A stretch of 64,000 nt of DNA from Flavobacteriia bacterium (GCA_015999765.1 JAECQR010000003.1:274078-338077), one strand, 5' to 3'. Shown: positions 36,877 through 46,104, counted from the first letter of the stretch. Program-made: numbers and translations. Notes: a model not told the origin generated them from the sequence alone.

Positions 36877-37200
36877 ATGAAACATTTACAATTTATAAAA
36901 ACCCACTTTATGTTGGCAGCAGCCCTGCTTACAGCAGGTGTTACGATGTCGTTTAAAATGGCAGAGAAAGAGATGGCCTCGACCGTTCATTATTACGTAA
37001 GTGATGATATGAGCGAAGGAGCATTTGCAAACCCCGCAAATTGGAATACCGTCAATGAAGATGGTGTTAATTGTGGTACTGTAGAAATCCGACCTTGTAA
37101 AGTAACCGTAGCAACAGGAAGTACGTTGAGTGCAAAACTTGGTAGCAAAACGAACTTAGAGGTGCTGGGAATTTCTGAAGGTTTTAAACCCAATCCGTAG
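36877..37200 (+). CDS. Small exported two-cysteine protein (DUF6520-like)
   Basis: Protein of 107 residues from the ATG at 36877, where the hydrophobic signal-like segment begins (FMLAAALLTAGVTMSF); an earlier frame start has no support. The mature part is about 75 residues with HYYVSDDMSEGAFANPANWN and two cysteines, C66 and C74, in NCGTVEIRPCKV, able to form one disulfide. This matches what I know of DUF6520 proteins of Flavobacteriia, which have no described function and occur beside SusCD/TlpA/MauE genes. It converges on susD with a shared terminator. Confidence 0.72.
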   Translation: MKHLQFIKTHFMLAAALLTAGVTMSFKMAEKEMASTVHYYVSDDMSEGAFANPANWNTVNEDGVNCGTVEIRPCKVTVATGSTLSAKLGSKTNLEVLGISEGFKPNP

Positions 37201-37213
37201 TTTTAATTAATAA

Positions 37214-37251
37214 CCTAAAAAAAGAGAGGGTGGAAAAACCACCCTCTTTTA
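37214..37251. terminator. Bidirectional terminator
   Basis: Perfect 9-bp stem AGAGGGTGG (37225-37233) / CCACCCTCT (37239-37247), AAAAA loop, A-run on the left and T-run on the right. It serves both the DUF6520-like gene (+) and susD (-). Confidence 0.9.
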
Positions 37252-37269
37252 CTGTAATTCAAGTACATT

Positions 37270-38607
37270 CTATCGCTCATTTTGAGGCATACCCGTCATT
37301 CTAATGATATCTTCGGGAATGGCAATAGCGTAACGTAAATCATTAGCTGGTAGGTTGTAGGTTTGTCCACCGACCGTTTTTGTCAGGTTAATGTTTGCAC
37401 CTTCACGGTTATACCGTTTTAAGTCTGCCCATCGCAGACCGCGAAACAGCAGCTCTTTTCTTCTTTCACTGCGGATGATCTGTAGCGCTTGCGCACCGGT
37501 TCCTGCAGTGAACGGAACAAACGTCCCTGTCTTCCAGCGCTTCACAAGAAGCTGATTCAGCACCGCCATTGCATTTGCTGCATCACCGGCCGCTGCATAC
37601 GATTCGGCCACCGTTAAATAAACCTCATCCATAGCCAGGCAGGTCATTCTCCCGGAATTCCCTGAGTAATTCCCTTTAAATAACACCTCACCAGTTGGAA
37701 GGACTTTAAAAAAAACACTTTTGCGTAAATCATTGGCGTGATACGACTCATATAGCGATGGGTTCACTTTCCCTTTTGTGCTTGTTAGAAAAGGTGAATA
37801 TCCCATAGACGTAGGCAGTAACACTTCTGTATTCATTTCTTTAATCGGATATGATGCGGTAGGATTTAACGTATTAAAATCCATTAAATGACTGTAGTTA
37901 GTCAGTGTCTCTTTCCCGTATTTCAGGGCGTTACCATAATCCCCCATGTAGAGATAGGTACGTGCCAGGTATCCTAACGCAGTTACTTTGGAAGGTCTGG
38001 TTACCGCAATCTGCTGTACAGGCAACAGGTGTACTGCCTCATGTAAATCTGCTAAGATTTGAGCATAAGTATCTTTAAGAGAAGCCCGCACGGAAGGAAT
38101 ATTCATATCCGGATCCAACCGTAGAGGCATCCCTTTCTGTGTAGCAGCATTCTGTGGATGATAAGCCTGAGTCCAAAGTTGGGAAGCCTCCAAATAATAG
38201 GCCGCCCTGAGTACCAGCGCTTGCCCTTTTACATTGTCAGCATCCGGAATATGATATTGTGATAAATTAAAAAGAACCGTATTCAAAATATTTATTTTAC
38301 TAAAACAGGTTTGCCAATCATTACCAGAGGCCAAAGACACATAGTCTGGCTGCCAGGTATAAAGTCGTTTATCTGCTTCATTAGGCATCGTCATATAATC
38401 AGCTTCTGTTACATATAAATCATCAGCTGAAACTTCTCCCGATGTTGCATTGCTGCTTAGGATATGATAACGGTCGAGCATTGCCTGATTATCGGCTAAT
38501 GTTTCAGGAATGGTAAGACTGGAATCAGATTTTTCCGCGAGGAAACGGGAGCAGCTGCATATCAGCAGTAAAAGCATCCCTGTTAAAAGTATGTTTATTG
38601 TTTTCAT
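37270..38607 (-). CDS. SusD/RagB-like outer-membrane lipoprotein
   Basis: Surface lipoprotein of 445 residues that forms the lid of a SusC channel and binds the substrate. The signal peptide ends LLLLICSC, and the start of the mature part (FLAEKSDSSLTIPETLADNQAML) plus the C-terminal RSERRKELLFRGLRWADLKRYNREG are typical of SusD/RagB. It is last in the tlpA-susC-susD operon (12 bases after susC). No glycoside hydrolase is in the operon, so the ligand may not be a glycan. Confidence 0.92.
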   Translation of the reverse strand: MKTINILLTGMLLLLICSCSRFLAEKSDSSLTIPETLADNQAMLDRYHILSSNATSGEVSADDLYVTEADYMTMPNEADKRLYTWQPDYVSLASGNDWQTCFSKINILNTVLFNLSQYHIPDADNVKGQALVLRAAYYLEASQLWTQAYHPQNAATQKGMPLRLDPDMNIPSVRASLKDTYAQILADLHEAVHLLPVQQIAVTRPSKVTALGYLARTYLYMGDYGNALKYGKETLTNYSHLMDFNTLNPTASYPIKEMNTEVLLPTSMGYSPFLTSTKGKVNPSLYESYHANDLRKSVFFKVLPTGEVLFKGNYSGNSGRMTCLAMDEVYLTVAESYAAAGDAANAMAVLNQLLVKRWKTGTFVPFTAGTGAQALQIIRSERRKELLFRGLRWADLKRYNREGANINLTKTVGGQTYNLPANDLRYAIAIPEDIIRMTGMPQNER

Positions 38608-38619
38608 AATCGAATTATT

Positions 38620-41600
38620 TTAAAAGTGGGCACGAAGGCCAATGGTGTAAGCTGAAGAAGGTTTAAGTGAAGCCCTTCCCCAACTATAATCTGGATCGAG
38701 TCCTTTTTTGTTGGCGCTCCATAGGATGCCTAGATTGTTCACAGAACAATAAAGCTGAAGCTGATTGAGTGGCAAACCGGTCCACTTGCTTTTATTCAGA
38801 GTGTAGTTGAGGTTGACAAACTGCAGACGCAAATGGTCGCCTTTTTCGACAAGGACTTCTGAACCGTTGTAAAATGCATCTCGAGCAGAATTAGTACTTC
38901 CATCAAAAGTAGGAACATCAGTATATAACTCATCGCCGGGCTTTTGCCATCTTACTGCAAAGTCGCTGTGCCCGTTCCGGCTAACAATCAGATCCGTATA
39001 ATTCACTGAACTCCTGCGAAACCAATAGCCCAGTTTGTACGTAATTCCTATATCAAGGGAGAAATCTTTCACAGTGAATGTATTAATAAACGAACCATAA
39101 GTCGTCGGAATTGCTGAACCAAAATACTGTAGGCTTTCAATTCCTTTTTTATCTCCGGTGATTGCAGTATAGTCGGTACTGATCCCGCCGTCCAGATACC
39201 CTCTGGGAGCACCTGTTGCGGGGTCCAGACCTGCCCATTGATAGGCATATATGGAATATACAGGGAGTCCTTCTATCCCGGATATAGGCAATGAAGTACC
39301 AATAGCATTCACGTAATTTCTCGCAAAGGTATTTGCCCTGTAATAACTTGTTACTTTATCGTGGTACCTACTGAAGTTAAGGATGGTATTCCAGCGGAAC
39401 TTCTTTCCCACAATATTATGAGTTTTCAGTTCAACGTCTACGCCTTTACCACGCATTCCTGCCACGTTCCATAAAAGGGTCGTAATTCCCGTCGTATAAT
39501 CCAGTGGCGCAGTACCAAATAAATTACTACCCTTTTTGGTGAAAAAATCCACGGAGCCAGAAATCCTGTTGTTCAGCGACGCGAAGTCTAAGGCCACGTT
39601 AATAATTCGGGAGGTTTCCCAGCGCAGGTTTGGATTGTAATACTGGTCAATTCTGGCCATGCCGGTTCCTGTGTAAATCGATGGGCTGGTATCGTACACA
39701 ATCGTAGTGACTGCCACCATCGCCGGATCGATGTTTCCGTTGAAGCCATAGGAAGCCCGCAGTTTAAGCGTCGGCAGCCAGGATAGATGATAGAAATTTT
39801 CATCCGATAATTTCCAGGAAGCTCCCGTTGACCAAAATGGATTCCACTGGTCATTGGTCTGCAATCCGAAAAGATTGCTGGCATCCCGACGGACGCTTCC
39901 TGTAACCGTATATTTATTAAGATAAGTATAAGCTGCATTTGCGTATAGGGATACAAAACGAATTTTCTTTTCCCTCATGGACTGACCCTCCTGAATAAAA
40001 TCCATCTCGCCGGTTACAAAAGTAGGATACTGCTGTGTATAATCTACGTTGCCGGAACTCTGCGTGATCGGATTGTACCCATAAAAACGGTTTTCATCGA
40101 AGCGGGTATCAGTGCCTCGTGTTTCTGCACCGGCGATCGCAACTACAGCGTGTATCGGTGAGGTATAAGAATAATTGGCCTGAGCTCTGATATTATTCAC
40201 TTCCGACCTGCTGTTCAGCTGATCCATAATACCTCCTTTCGGTACAATAAAATGCAGCTGACCATTCTCATCGCGCTGAGCAAAATTATTGATGTAATTC
40301 CGGGAATAGTAGCTATATTCATCATACAGCGATTGGGACAGACCAGTACTCCTTTGGTACTGGTACTTAACGTCCGCAGTAAGTCCTTTCAGGATTTTAT
40401 ACTGTAAAGATCCGTTCAGCAGCAGTTCGTCATTAGAAGTCACGGAAGAGTTGTGCTGCCAGTCGGTTAATGGATAATAATTCCAGTCAAGCAATCCTGT
40501 TCCAACCATGCTTTCTTTGTATCTTTGGTTATAAATGGAGAATACCGGTAGAGGATTTCCGGCCCCGTCGGCAAACTGTATATAGGGAATATTCCAATTA
40601 CCCTTCATGGTAACTGAACCATACGCTTTACGTCCCGACCGGTCTTCGGAATGCGTGTACAGAACTTCAGCAGTTGCGGTAAACCGATCTGAAAACCGCC
40701 ACCTGTTTTGGAGACGGAAATTCTTTCTTTCGTATTTTTCTCCCAGGTTCCCTGTATTGTCATCGTAGCCCAAGCTGGTAATCCATGAATGCTTTGGTCC
40801 GCCTTCGGAAATATTCAAAGCGTACTGAAGCTTTTGGGCGGGACGATACATGTATTTCTTATACTGATCCCGCACATCTATCCCTTTGAGTTGTTCCAAC
40901 AGCCGTTGAGCCAGTTCCTGACTGATTTGTCCCTTCTTCTGTTGGTTAAGAATATCCACTGCCGGGGTTAGAACCGGATAGTTGGGCGCATCCAGATCAC
41001 TGTCGTAAAACCCTTGTGTGAAAAGCTGTTTTTCTACTTCAACAAAATCGGCTGACGAAATCTGCCGGATATAACTGAGATCTGGTTTATCGCTCATGGT
41101 AGCATTAGCTGTTAGCTCAATCTTTAACGGTTGGGACCCGAGGGGCTTTTTGGTGGTAATCACGATTACCCCATTCGCGGCACGGGCTCCCCAGATACTG
41201 GAAGCGGCTGCATCTTTAAGAAAGGTGATATTTTCAACAATATCAGGATTGATATTATTCAAGTCTCCTTCGTAGGGAAAATCATCGAGAATAATTAATG
41301 GATTCCTCGGTCCCTGCATGGTACTAAGCCCCCGGACCATCAATTGTGGACTGCCATCCACCGCCCGGTCGATTACCAATCCATTCGCAATGGCAGCTAC
41401 CCGTTCCATAATATTCGTTGAAGTTTGTTTACTCAGAAGGTCGCGGTTCACAGAAGAAAACGCTCCCGCTACCCGGTCCTTCGGTATCTTTTGGTAACCC
41501 GTGGAAAGCATGACCTCTTGAATTTCCCCTGTTCTGGGGAACAGTGTGAAGGTTTGGGATTTTCCATTATTCCCTTTCACAGTCACCGTGAGGGTTTCAA

Positions 41601-41823
41601 AACCGGCTCCCGAAAGAACAAGCTCAGTTTCCGATCGGGAGACCGGAAGGATAAATATCCCCCTACTGTCCGTTACAGTAGCTGTAGTAGTATTTTTTTC
41701 GCTTACAATAATACCTTTCAAAGGCAAGCGGCTACCCTCCTCTACCACGGTTCCCAGAATGGTCTGCTGAGAAAAAGCAGCAACGGAAAGGAACAGTGCA
41801 GTAATGAATACACTCTTTTTCAT
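38620..41823 (-). CDS. SusC/RagA family TonB-linked outer-membrane receptor
   Basis: TonB-dependent transporter of 1067 residues: signal peptide, carboxypeptidase-like domain (about 20-100, ILGTVVEEGSRLPLKG), plug domain (about 115-225 with GLSTMQGPRNPLIILDDFPYEG and ARAANGVIVITTKK), and the 22-strand barrel ending ...YTIGLRAHF with the usual aromatic end. It should work with the SusD lid to import a ligand with TonB energy. A DKVxxG-like KDRVAGAFSSV precedes the plug, a subgroup seen with TlpA partners. Confidence 0.95.
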   Translation of the reverse strand: MKKSVFITALFLSVAAFSQQTILGTVVEEGSRLPLKGIIVSEKNTTTATVTDSRGIFILPVSRSETELVLSGAGFETLTVTVKGNNGKSQTFTLFPRTGEIQEVMLSTGYQKIPKDRVAGAFSSVNRDLLSKQTSTNIMERVAAIANGLVIDRAVDGSPQLMVRGLSTMQGPRNPLIILDDFPYEGDLNNINPDIVENITFLKDAAASSIWGARAANGVIVITTKKPLGSQPLKIELTANATMSDKPDLSYIRQISSADFVEVEKQLFTQGFYDSDLDAPNYPVLTPAVDILNQQKKGQISQELAQRLLEQLKGIDVRDQYKKYMYRPAQKLQYALNISEGGPKHSWITSLGYDDNTGNLGEKYERKNFRLQNRWRFSDRFTATAEVLYTHSEDRSGRKAYGSVTMKGNWNIPYIQFADGAGNPLPVFSIYNQRYKESMVGTGLLDWNYYPLTDWQHNSSVTSNDELLLNGSLQYKILKGLTADVKYQYQRSTGLSQSLYDEYSYYSRNYINNFAQRDENGQLHFIVPKGGIMDQLNSRSEVNNIRAQANYSYTSPIHAVVAIAGAETRGTDTRFDENRFYGYNPITQSSGNVDYTQQYPTFVTGEMDFIQEGQSMREKKIRFVSLYANAAYTYLNKYTVTGSVRRDASNLFGLQTNDQWNPFWSTGASWKLSDENFYHLSWLPTLKLRASYGFNGNIDPAMVAVTTIVYDTSPSIYTGTGMARIDQYYNPNLRWETSRIINVALDFASLNNRISGSVDFFTKKGSNLFGTAPLDYTTGITTLLWNVAGMRGKGVDVELKTHNIVGKKFRWNTILNFSRYHDKVTSYYRANTFARNYVNAIGTSLPISGIEGLPVYSIYAYQWAGLDPATGAPRGYLDGGISTDYTAITGDKKGIESLQYFGSAIPTTYGSFINTFTVKDFSLDIGITYKLGYWFRRSSVNYTDLIVSRNGHSDFAVRWQKPGDELYTDVPTFDGSTNSARDAFYNGSEVLVEKGDHLRLQFVNLNYTLNKSKWTGLPLNQLQLYCSVNNLGILWSANKKGLDPDYSWGRASLKPSSAYTIGLRAHF

Positions 41824-41868
41824 AAGTTCTGATTTTTGTTATTATTTTTATAGTTGAAATGCAGATTA

Positions 41869-43161
41869 TCATTGATCTCTCACGACCAGCATCATGAGTT
41901 CCCTTTCCTCTTCAATTAAATCAAGTCCATACTTTTGGAGTGACTTCTTCAGCGAGGGCAAATCAGAGAATGTTCCCAAATCGATATCCACCTTTCCGGT
42001 ATAACCGGTCTCATCCACTACAGGAAGTGGAGTAACTTTTCGATTCACGTTGAGTGCTACAATAAGGAAATCCAGTGAGGCATTTTGCATACGGGCGGGA
42101 GTCTTGGCGAAGTCTGTTATCTGTGCTCCACCTTTCGACTTGAGTCGGTCTGATGGTCCGGTTCTTTTGAGAACAAGGCATTTTTGTCGTTGTTTTTCCA
42201 ATGTTGCGGAATAATCTGAAAAATCACTCAGTGTACGGAACATTAAAGGGTAAAGAGATTTCGCGTTTTTAAAAGGCACGATAAACTCAAAACTATAAAG
42301 ACGGTCAGCCACAGGATCATCTTCATGCAGGATGGTAAAATCAATCTTCGAGGGATCTTTCACCAAATTCACGATGCGCTTCTCACTGAACCGGTCACCA
42401 TTTTGCTGGTAAATTTCATAAGCAATTCCCCGGTAAATATTCATTAACGCAATGTTAGTCCACTGTCTGCCATATACAATACCCTCTTTCTGGTGAAAGC
42501 CTGACCCGGGGGCAATCGCATTAATTTTTCCCTTTGAAAAGAGCGCATAATTCATCAGAGAAGTCCCTTTTTCCAGATCAAACTGGGCAGCAAGCATAAA
42601 AGGTCGGTCTCTTCCGATTTGAAGGACCGTTTCGACATTAGTTTCTTCGCCCTGAAGCACATGCCGAACGTTTTCGACCGTTACCTGACTTGCATCAGTT
42701 GTGTTAAGAACCTTTCCATCCTTGATCCATACAATATAAGGGATGGAGTAATGCGGGAAAATTTTGCTGAGCAGCGGATCTCCCATCACTGAAGCCATAT
42801 TTTTAAAACGCTGCCCGTTTTTGGAAGCAAAAAATTTTTCGAGAACTGCATGGTTTTCCTTGGTGACTGGAACGATCTTCACCTTTCCTTCGAACTGCTT
42901 TTCAAGTGCATCCATTTTGGGAAAGTTCTTCAGACAGGCTGCACACCAGGTCGCCCAGAAATCCAGCAGGATGAGTTTGTCGCGGTCTTTGGCCAGGATG
43001 TTTGTTTTATTGGGGCTGTTGACCATCGGCAATGGCGTCGTCCAAATCTCTTCCGGAATAACATCACCGATTTTCAGGGCTTTTTGCTGTGCAGGAGCCT
43101 GCAGAACCAGCAATGCCGTAAATGCCAGGGAAACGATTTCCCTGCAAAACATTTTTTTCAT
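41869..43161 (-). CDS. TlpA-like thioredoxin-fold protein with a DUF3738-like C-terminal domain
   Basis: Exported protein of 430 residues. After a signal peptide (LAFTALLVLQAPAQ) comes a TlpA/redoxin domain (about 28-170) with the active site FWATWCAACLKNFP, cysteines C73 and C76, and a cis-Pro in YSIPYIVW. The last 100 residues (LDFLIVALN ... PVVDETGYTGKVDIDL ... SLQKYGLDLIEEERELMMLVV) resemble the C-terminal domain of DUF3738 (TIGR03435) proteins. It leads the operon with susC and susD (45 bases to susC). A reductase of imported or exported disulfides at the outer membrane is likely. Confidence 0.85.
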   Translation of the reverse strand: MKKMFCREIVSLAFTALLVLQAPAQQKALKIGDVIPEEIWTTPLPMVNSPNKTNILAKDRDKLILLDFWATWCAACLKNFPKMDALEKQFEGKVKIVPVTKENHAVLEKFFASKNGQRFKNMASVMGDPLLSKIFPHYSIPYIVWIKDGKVLNTTDASQVTVENVRHVLQGEETNVETVLQIGRDRPFMLAAQFDLEKGTSLMNYALFSKGKINAIAPGSGFHQKEGIVYGRQWTNIALMNIYRGIAYEIYQQNGDRFSEKRIVNLVKDPSKIDFTILHEDDPVADRLYSFEFIVPFKNAKSLYPLMFRTLSDFSDYSATLEKQRQKCLVLKRTGPSDRLKSKGGAQITDFAKTPARMQNASLDFLIVALNVNRKVTPLPVVDETGYTGKVDIDLGTFSDLPSLKKSLQKYGLDLIEEERELMMLVVRDQ

Positions 43162-43328
43162 AGTTTTGTTTTGGTTTTTAGTTATACATTAATTAATTCC
43201 ACGCTCTTTCCTGCGGCTGCAACTTTAGGGAAAGGGCTTTTTTGTTGCTGGATGAGGGGTGTCAGATGTTGGATGCTGGATTTTTAAATTCAAAATCCCA
43301 GAGGTCTGTTGTCTGATATTCCTTTCCT

Positions 43329-43370
43329 TACTTTTTACTTTTTACATTTTACTTTTTACTTTTTACATTT
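43329..43370. repeat. Six tandem heptamers
   Basis: TACTTTT, TACTTTT, TACATTT repeated twice gives a 21-base period of exact copies. It lies about 170 bases upstream of the tlpA-susCD operon start, in a generally low-complexity T-rich tract that continues to about 43402. Confidence 0.85.
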
Positions 43371-43454
43371 TACCTGGCTCTTTTTCCTTTTTCTTTTTAC
43401 TTCAATTCCGGACTTTAATTTTTGGTTTTTGGGGTTAAATTTCAGATCTGTTTT

Positions 43455-43503
43455 CATGAACTATCCATGAACTATCCATGAAGTATCCATGAAGTAAGCA
43501 TGG
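43455..43503. repeat. Four tandem 11-base repeats
   Basis: CATGAACTATC (twice), CATGAAGTATC, CATGAAGTAAG and a partial CATGG. The 11-base period is close to one helical turn. The stretch 43504-43672 that follows shows nothing I recognise. Confidence 0.85.
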
Positions 43504-43672
43504 AGGATCTGTGGAGCTGCTTTTTGTGTATCGCTATTTCAGGACAAGACAATTTCAGAACAAGACATATGTACGGTGTACAGTGTTGGGGTCTGGGTGC
43601 TACACATTTCGATTTCCGACATTCAGCCTTACCCACTTTCAGATGATCTTATTTTCAAATTCTTCAATCAGA

Positions 43673-44675
43673 TCCGGATTGTCTTAGGGGAAAGCAAACA
43701 CAAATGATGAAAAAAAACAAACACTTTCCCGCTAAAGACTAATCCTTTATCTGTTATGAAGAATTTTTATATCCTTGATTTCTAGTATTCATAATTGTAG
43801 TTTCATTAAATTATCTACTTTCAATTGTTCTAAAACCACGACCTAGGAGATTTTTGCGTAAAGAAAAATTGAAATTATTTCCTGAACTAATCTTCAACTG
43901 ATCACGAATAAAATCCCCATTGTTTGAGTGGCGGCAATGAATTAAATACAAAAGAACCCTTATCTTTCCGCCCGAAACCGCTTGCGGTTCGACGACCGAA
44001 GAGAGTCAATTTTGGAAACCTAACGCAGTGGTTCGACGAACGCAGAGAGTCAAATTTTCTTTGAAGAAATTGGATTTTTTCAGCAAAAAGATCCAGTCTT
44101 GATTTTTTTGTTTACTTTTTGTATCAAGACAAAAAGTAATAAACCTCGGATTGCTTTAGGGGAAAGCCAAACACAAATGATGAAAAAAATAAAACACTTT
44201 CCCGCTAAAGACAGATCCTTTGTTTTATTACGAAGAGTTCTCGTATGGTATAATTTCCGTTTCCATAATTTTAATTTCTATTGATCTCTCAATTCTTAGA
44301 GACTTTTGACTTAGGAGATTTTTGCGTTAAGAAAAAATTCGATTTCTTCCCAACCCGCCTTGTCAATCATTACTACATAAAAATTTCCTTTGTTCGAGTG
44401 GCGGCTAGAAATTTTATTTTACAAACCCGTTGAGTTTCCGCCCGAGTTTGGAAATTTTCTTTGAAGAAATTGGATTTTTCCAGCAAAAAGATCCAGGTCT
44501 TGATTTTTTCGTTCTTTTGCATCAAGGCAAAAGAACTTAAGAACAATCCAAGTCTTGATTTTTTCGTTTATTTTGCATCAAGGCAAAAGAACTTAAAACC
44601 TCTCGGATTGCCTTAGGGGAAAGCACTGTAGAAACCTATGAAGAGCGGAGCGCTCTCCCGCTAAGAACCAATCCT
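43673..44675. repeat. Composite direct repeat of about 460 bases, two copies plus part of a third
   Basis: Units begin at about 43673, 44143 and 44602. Shared modules keep the same order. First is a dyad, GGATTG-yy-TTAGGGGAAAGC, with CTTTCCCGCTAA-x-GAC-x-xATCCTTT about 50 bases on. Then follow TAGGAGATTTTTGCGT with AAGAAAAA, a GAGTGGCGG ... TTTCCGCCCG pair, TTTTCTTTGAAGAAATTGGA, CAGCAAAAAGATCCAG, and TCTTGATTTTTT ... GCATCAAGGCAAAAG, which is doubled in unit 2. Unit 3 keeps only the first module. Frames inside are short and unconserved, so it is non-coding. Confidence 0.75.
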
Positions 44676-44841
44676 TTAAAAGAGCATTGATATGAATGTG
44701 AGGAGCTCTTAAGAGGTGTCACTAAAGACGAATAAATAATTCATAACTGCTATACTATTGGTGAAGAAAAACGTAAATCCTTATAAGCCCTGGGGCCGCA
44801 ATGGCGCGTAACCATTGTTCATATCATTCAGAATGATCCCT

Positions 44842-44920
44842 GTCATTCCAGGCGGAGTTGTCATTCCGAGCAAAGCGGGGAATCTCCTCTGTCATTTCGA
44901 GCCTGCGAGGAATCTCTTTT
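44842..44920. repeat. GTCATTCCGAG-type dispersed repeat, three degenerate copies
   Basis: GTCATTCCAGGCGGAG (44842), GTCATTCCGAGCAAAGCGG followed by GGAATCTCC (44860), and GTCATTTCGAGCCTGCGAGG followed by AATCTC (44891). This sequence style is known as a dispersed intergenic repeat in many bacteria. Confidence 0.7.
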
Positions 44921-45642
44921 GCGCAGCAAAAGAAAGCTTAACCTCATCCTCAACCTCAACCTAAAAAAAAACCAACACTCTCCCACTTCACCCACCTTTC
45001 CACTTCATTTGTATAATTGGAATAAACAACCTATTTTTAACGTACCGGTTTTAAAATGTTATTACTCCTTCACTCCCGCTCCTGCAAAGGGCTTTGATGT
45101 GTTTAAGGGATATTGTATTGAAAGGATTCTGTGTGGCATTGGGCTGCACAAAACCTTACCCTCTCACAGCAGTGAGGAGCGTTGGCGTTCTTTATATCCC
45201 AAGGGTATTGGGAACTGGTGGTGAGAACCTTCAGGTTCTTCTGATTTTAAGGAGGAAAGTAGGTAAATGTCGTTCTCATAAAATGTGTTTTGGGGTTATG
45301 GAACGATGGTTTCGGGTGCGAAGGATATCCCTGAAAAAAAGCAAGGAGCGGTTTCACACTTTCAAACTGCGGGTGTCCTACTACCCTTCCATACAGTAAA
45401 AAAACCATATAGGTGCCATTGAAAGTTTACGTGAGAACCGCTCGCATGCCGTATGCAAAAGTAGGAAACTTTTTGACATGGAGCGATTTCACGACTCTCT
45501 CGTTGGCTAAATAGGACTTCGCAGTACGAGAAAACATCGTTAATTATGGTGCAAACACCTTAATTATAAAATCACTAAAGCAAATATACAAATTAGTTTC
45601 CTAATTACAAAATATTTAAACAATGAAATCAATATTATTTAT
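44921..45642. other. Gene-poor island border
   Basis: Frames of about 100 codons here (from 44919 and 45094) have no protein-like composition or family, so I leave them out. Small dyads occur, e.g. AGAACCT-TC-AGGTTCT near 45225-45242, and a large stem-loop at 45346-45443. No transposase, tRNA or integrase is recognised. It separates the composite repeats from the defence genes. Confidence 0.5.
45346..45443. repeat. Long inverted repeat (large stem-loop)
   Basis: GAGCGGTTTCACACTTTCAA (45346-45365) pairs with TTGAAA ... GTGAGAACCGCTC (45419-45443), with exact matches over GAGCGGTT/AACCGCTC and TTTCAA/TTGAAA and a bulge between. The loop is 53 bases. Confidence 0.7.
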
Positions 45643-46104
45643 ATGACCCATCAAATAGATAAATATATAATCAAAAGATTAGGAGACCTCAATTGGCAGG
45701 ATAAAGAATTAGTTGAGAAATCTACAATAAGCAAAGGACAGATCAGCAAATTAAAAAACGGCTCAATCGAAAAACTATCTGCGGAGACTTTTTATCTGTT
45801 AGTGAAAGCATTTGGAGATGAGTTCACAACAGCCCAAACTATTGTATATCCCCATCTGAGAAACAACAAATTAAAATCGTATAAACCCAAAGACAGAAAT
45901 ACATTTGGTTTATTAATGAGGCAATATGAAACCTCTAATAATACAATTGAAGAGATTGCTGCTAAAACAGGTATCGAAGAAGTTAGACTCTTTGAATTAT
46001 ATTTCCGAAAGGGAGGTCTACAAGCATACGAACTACTTTTAATCGAAAAGGCTATCGGTAAAGAAGCAGGGGATCTATTTGAAGAGCTTTACGGGAAACC
46101 GTAA
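45643..46104 (+). CDS. XRE-like helix-turn-helix regulator
   Basis: DNA-binding protein of 153 residues. The N-terminal 60 residues hold a helix-turn-helix in which ELVEKSTISKGQISKLKNGSIEKLSAET matches the XRE pattern. The second part (about 80-150, TFGLLMRQYETSNNTIEEIAAKTGIEEVRL) looks like a second, degenerate copy of such a domain. It opens the defence island and points toward the AbiJ-like gene, which it may control. Confidence 0.75.
   Translation: MTHQIDKYIIKRLGDLNWQDKELVEKSTISKGQISKLKNGSIEKLSAETFYLLVKAFGDEFTTAQTIVYPHLRNNKLKSYKPKDRNTFGLLMRQYETSNNTIEEIAAKTGIEEVRLFELYFRKGGLQAYELLLIEKAIGKEAGDLFEELYGKP

Noticed and set aside
37270..43161. Polysaccharide utilisation locus
   Set aside because: SusC/SusD are present but there is no glycoside hydrolase, lyase or sulfatase; the partners are redox proteins.
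43980..44050. tRNA gene (because of GGTTCGA)
   Set aside because: The flanking bases do not form a cloverleaf; the motif is part of the composite repeat.
43329..44675. CRISPR array
   Set aside because: Repeats are either very short tandem units or modules of a large composite unit; there are no equal-length spacers and no cas genes.
44919..45399. Two overlapping genes of about 100 codons
   Set aside because: Composition is not protein-like, no family fits, and they overlap hairpins and dispersed repeats.
45200..45560. Group II intron or retron RNA
   Set aside because: Stem-loops reminded me of an intron 3' end, but a convincing domain V and a reverse transcriptase are both missing.
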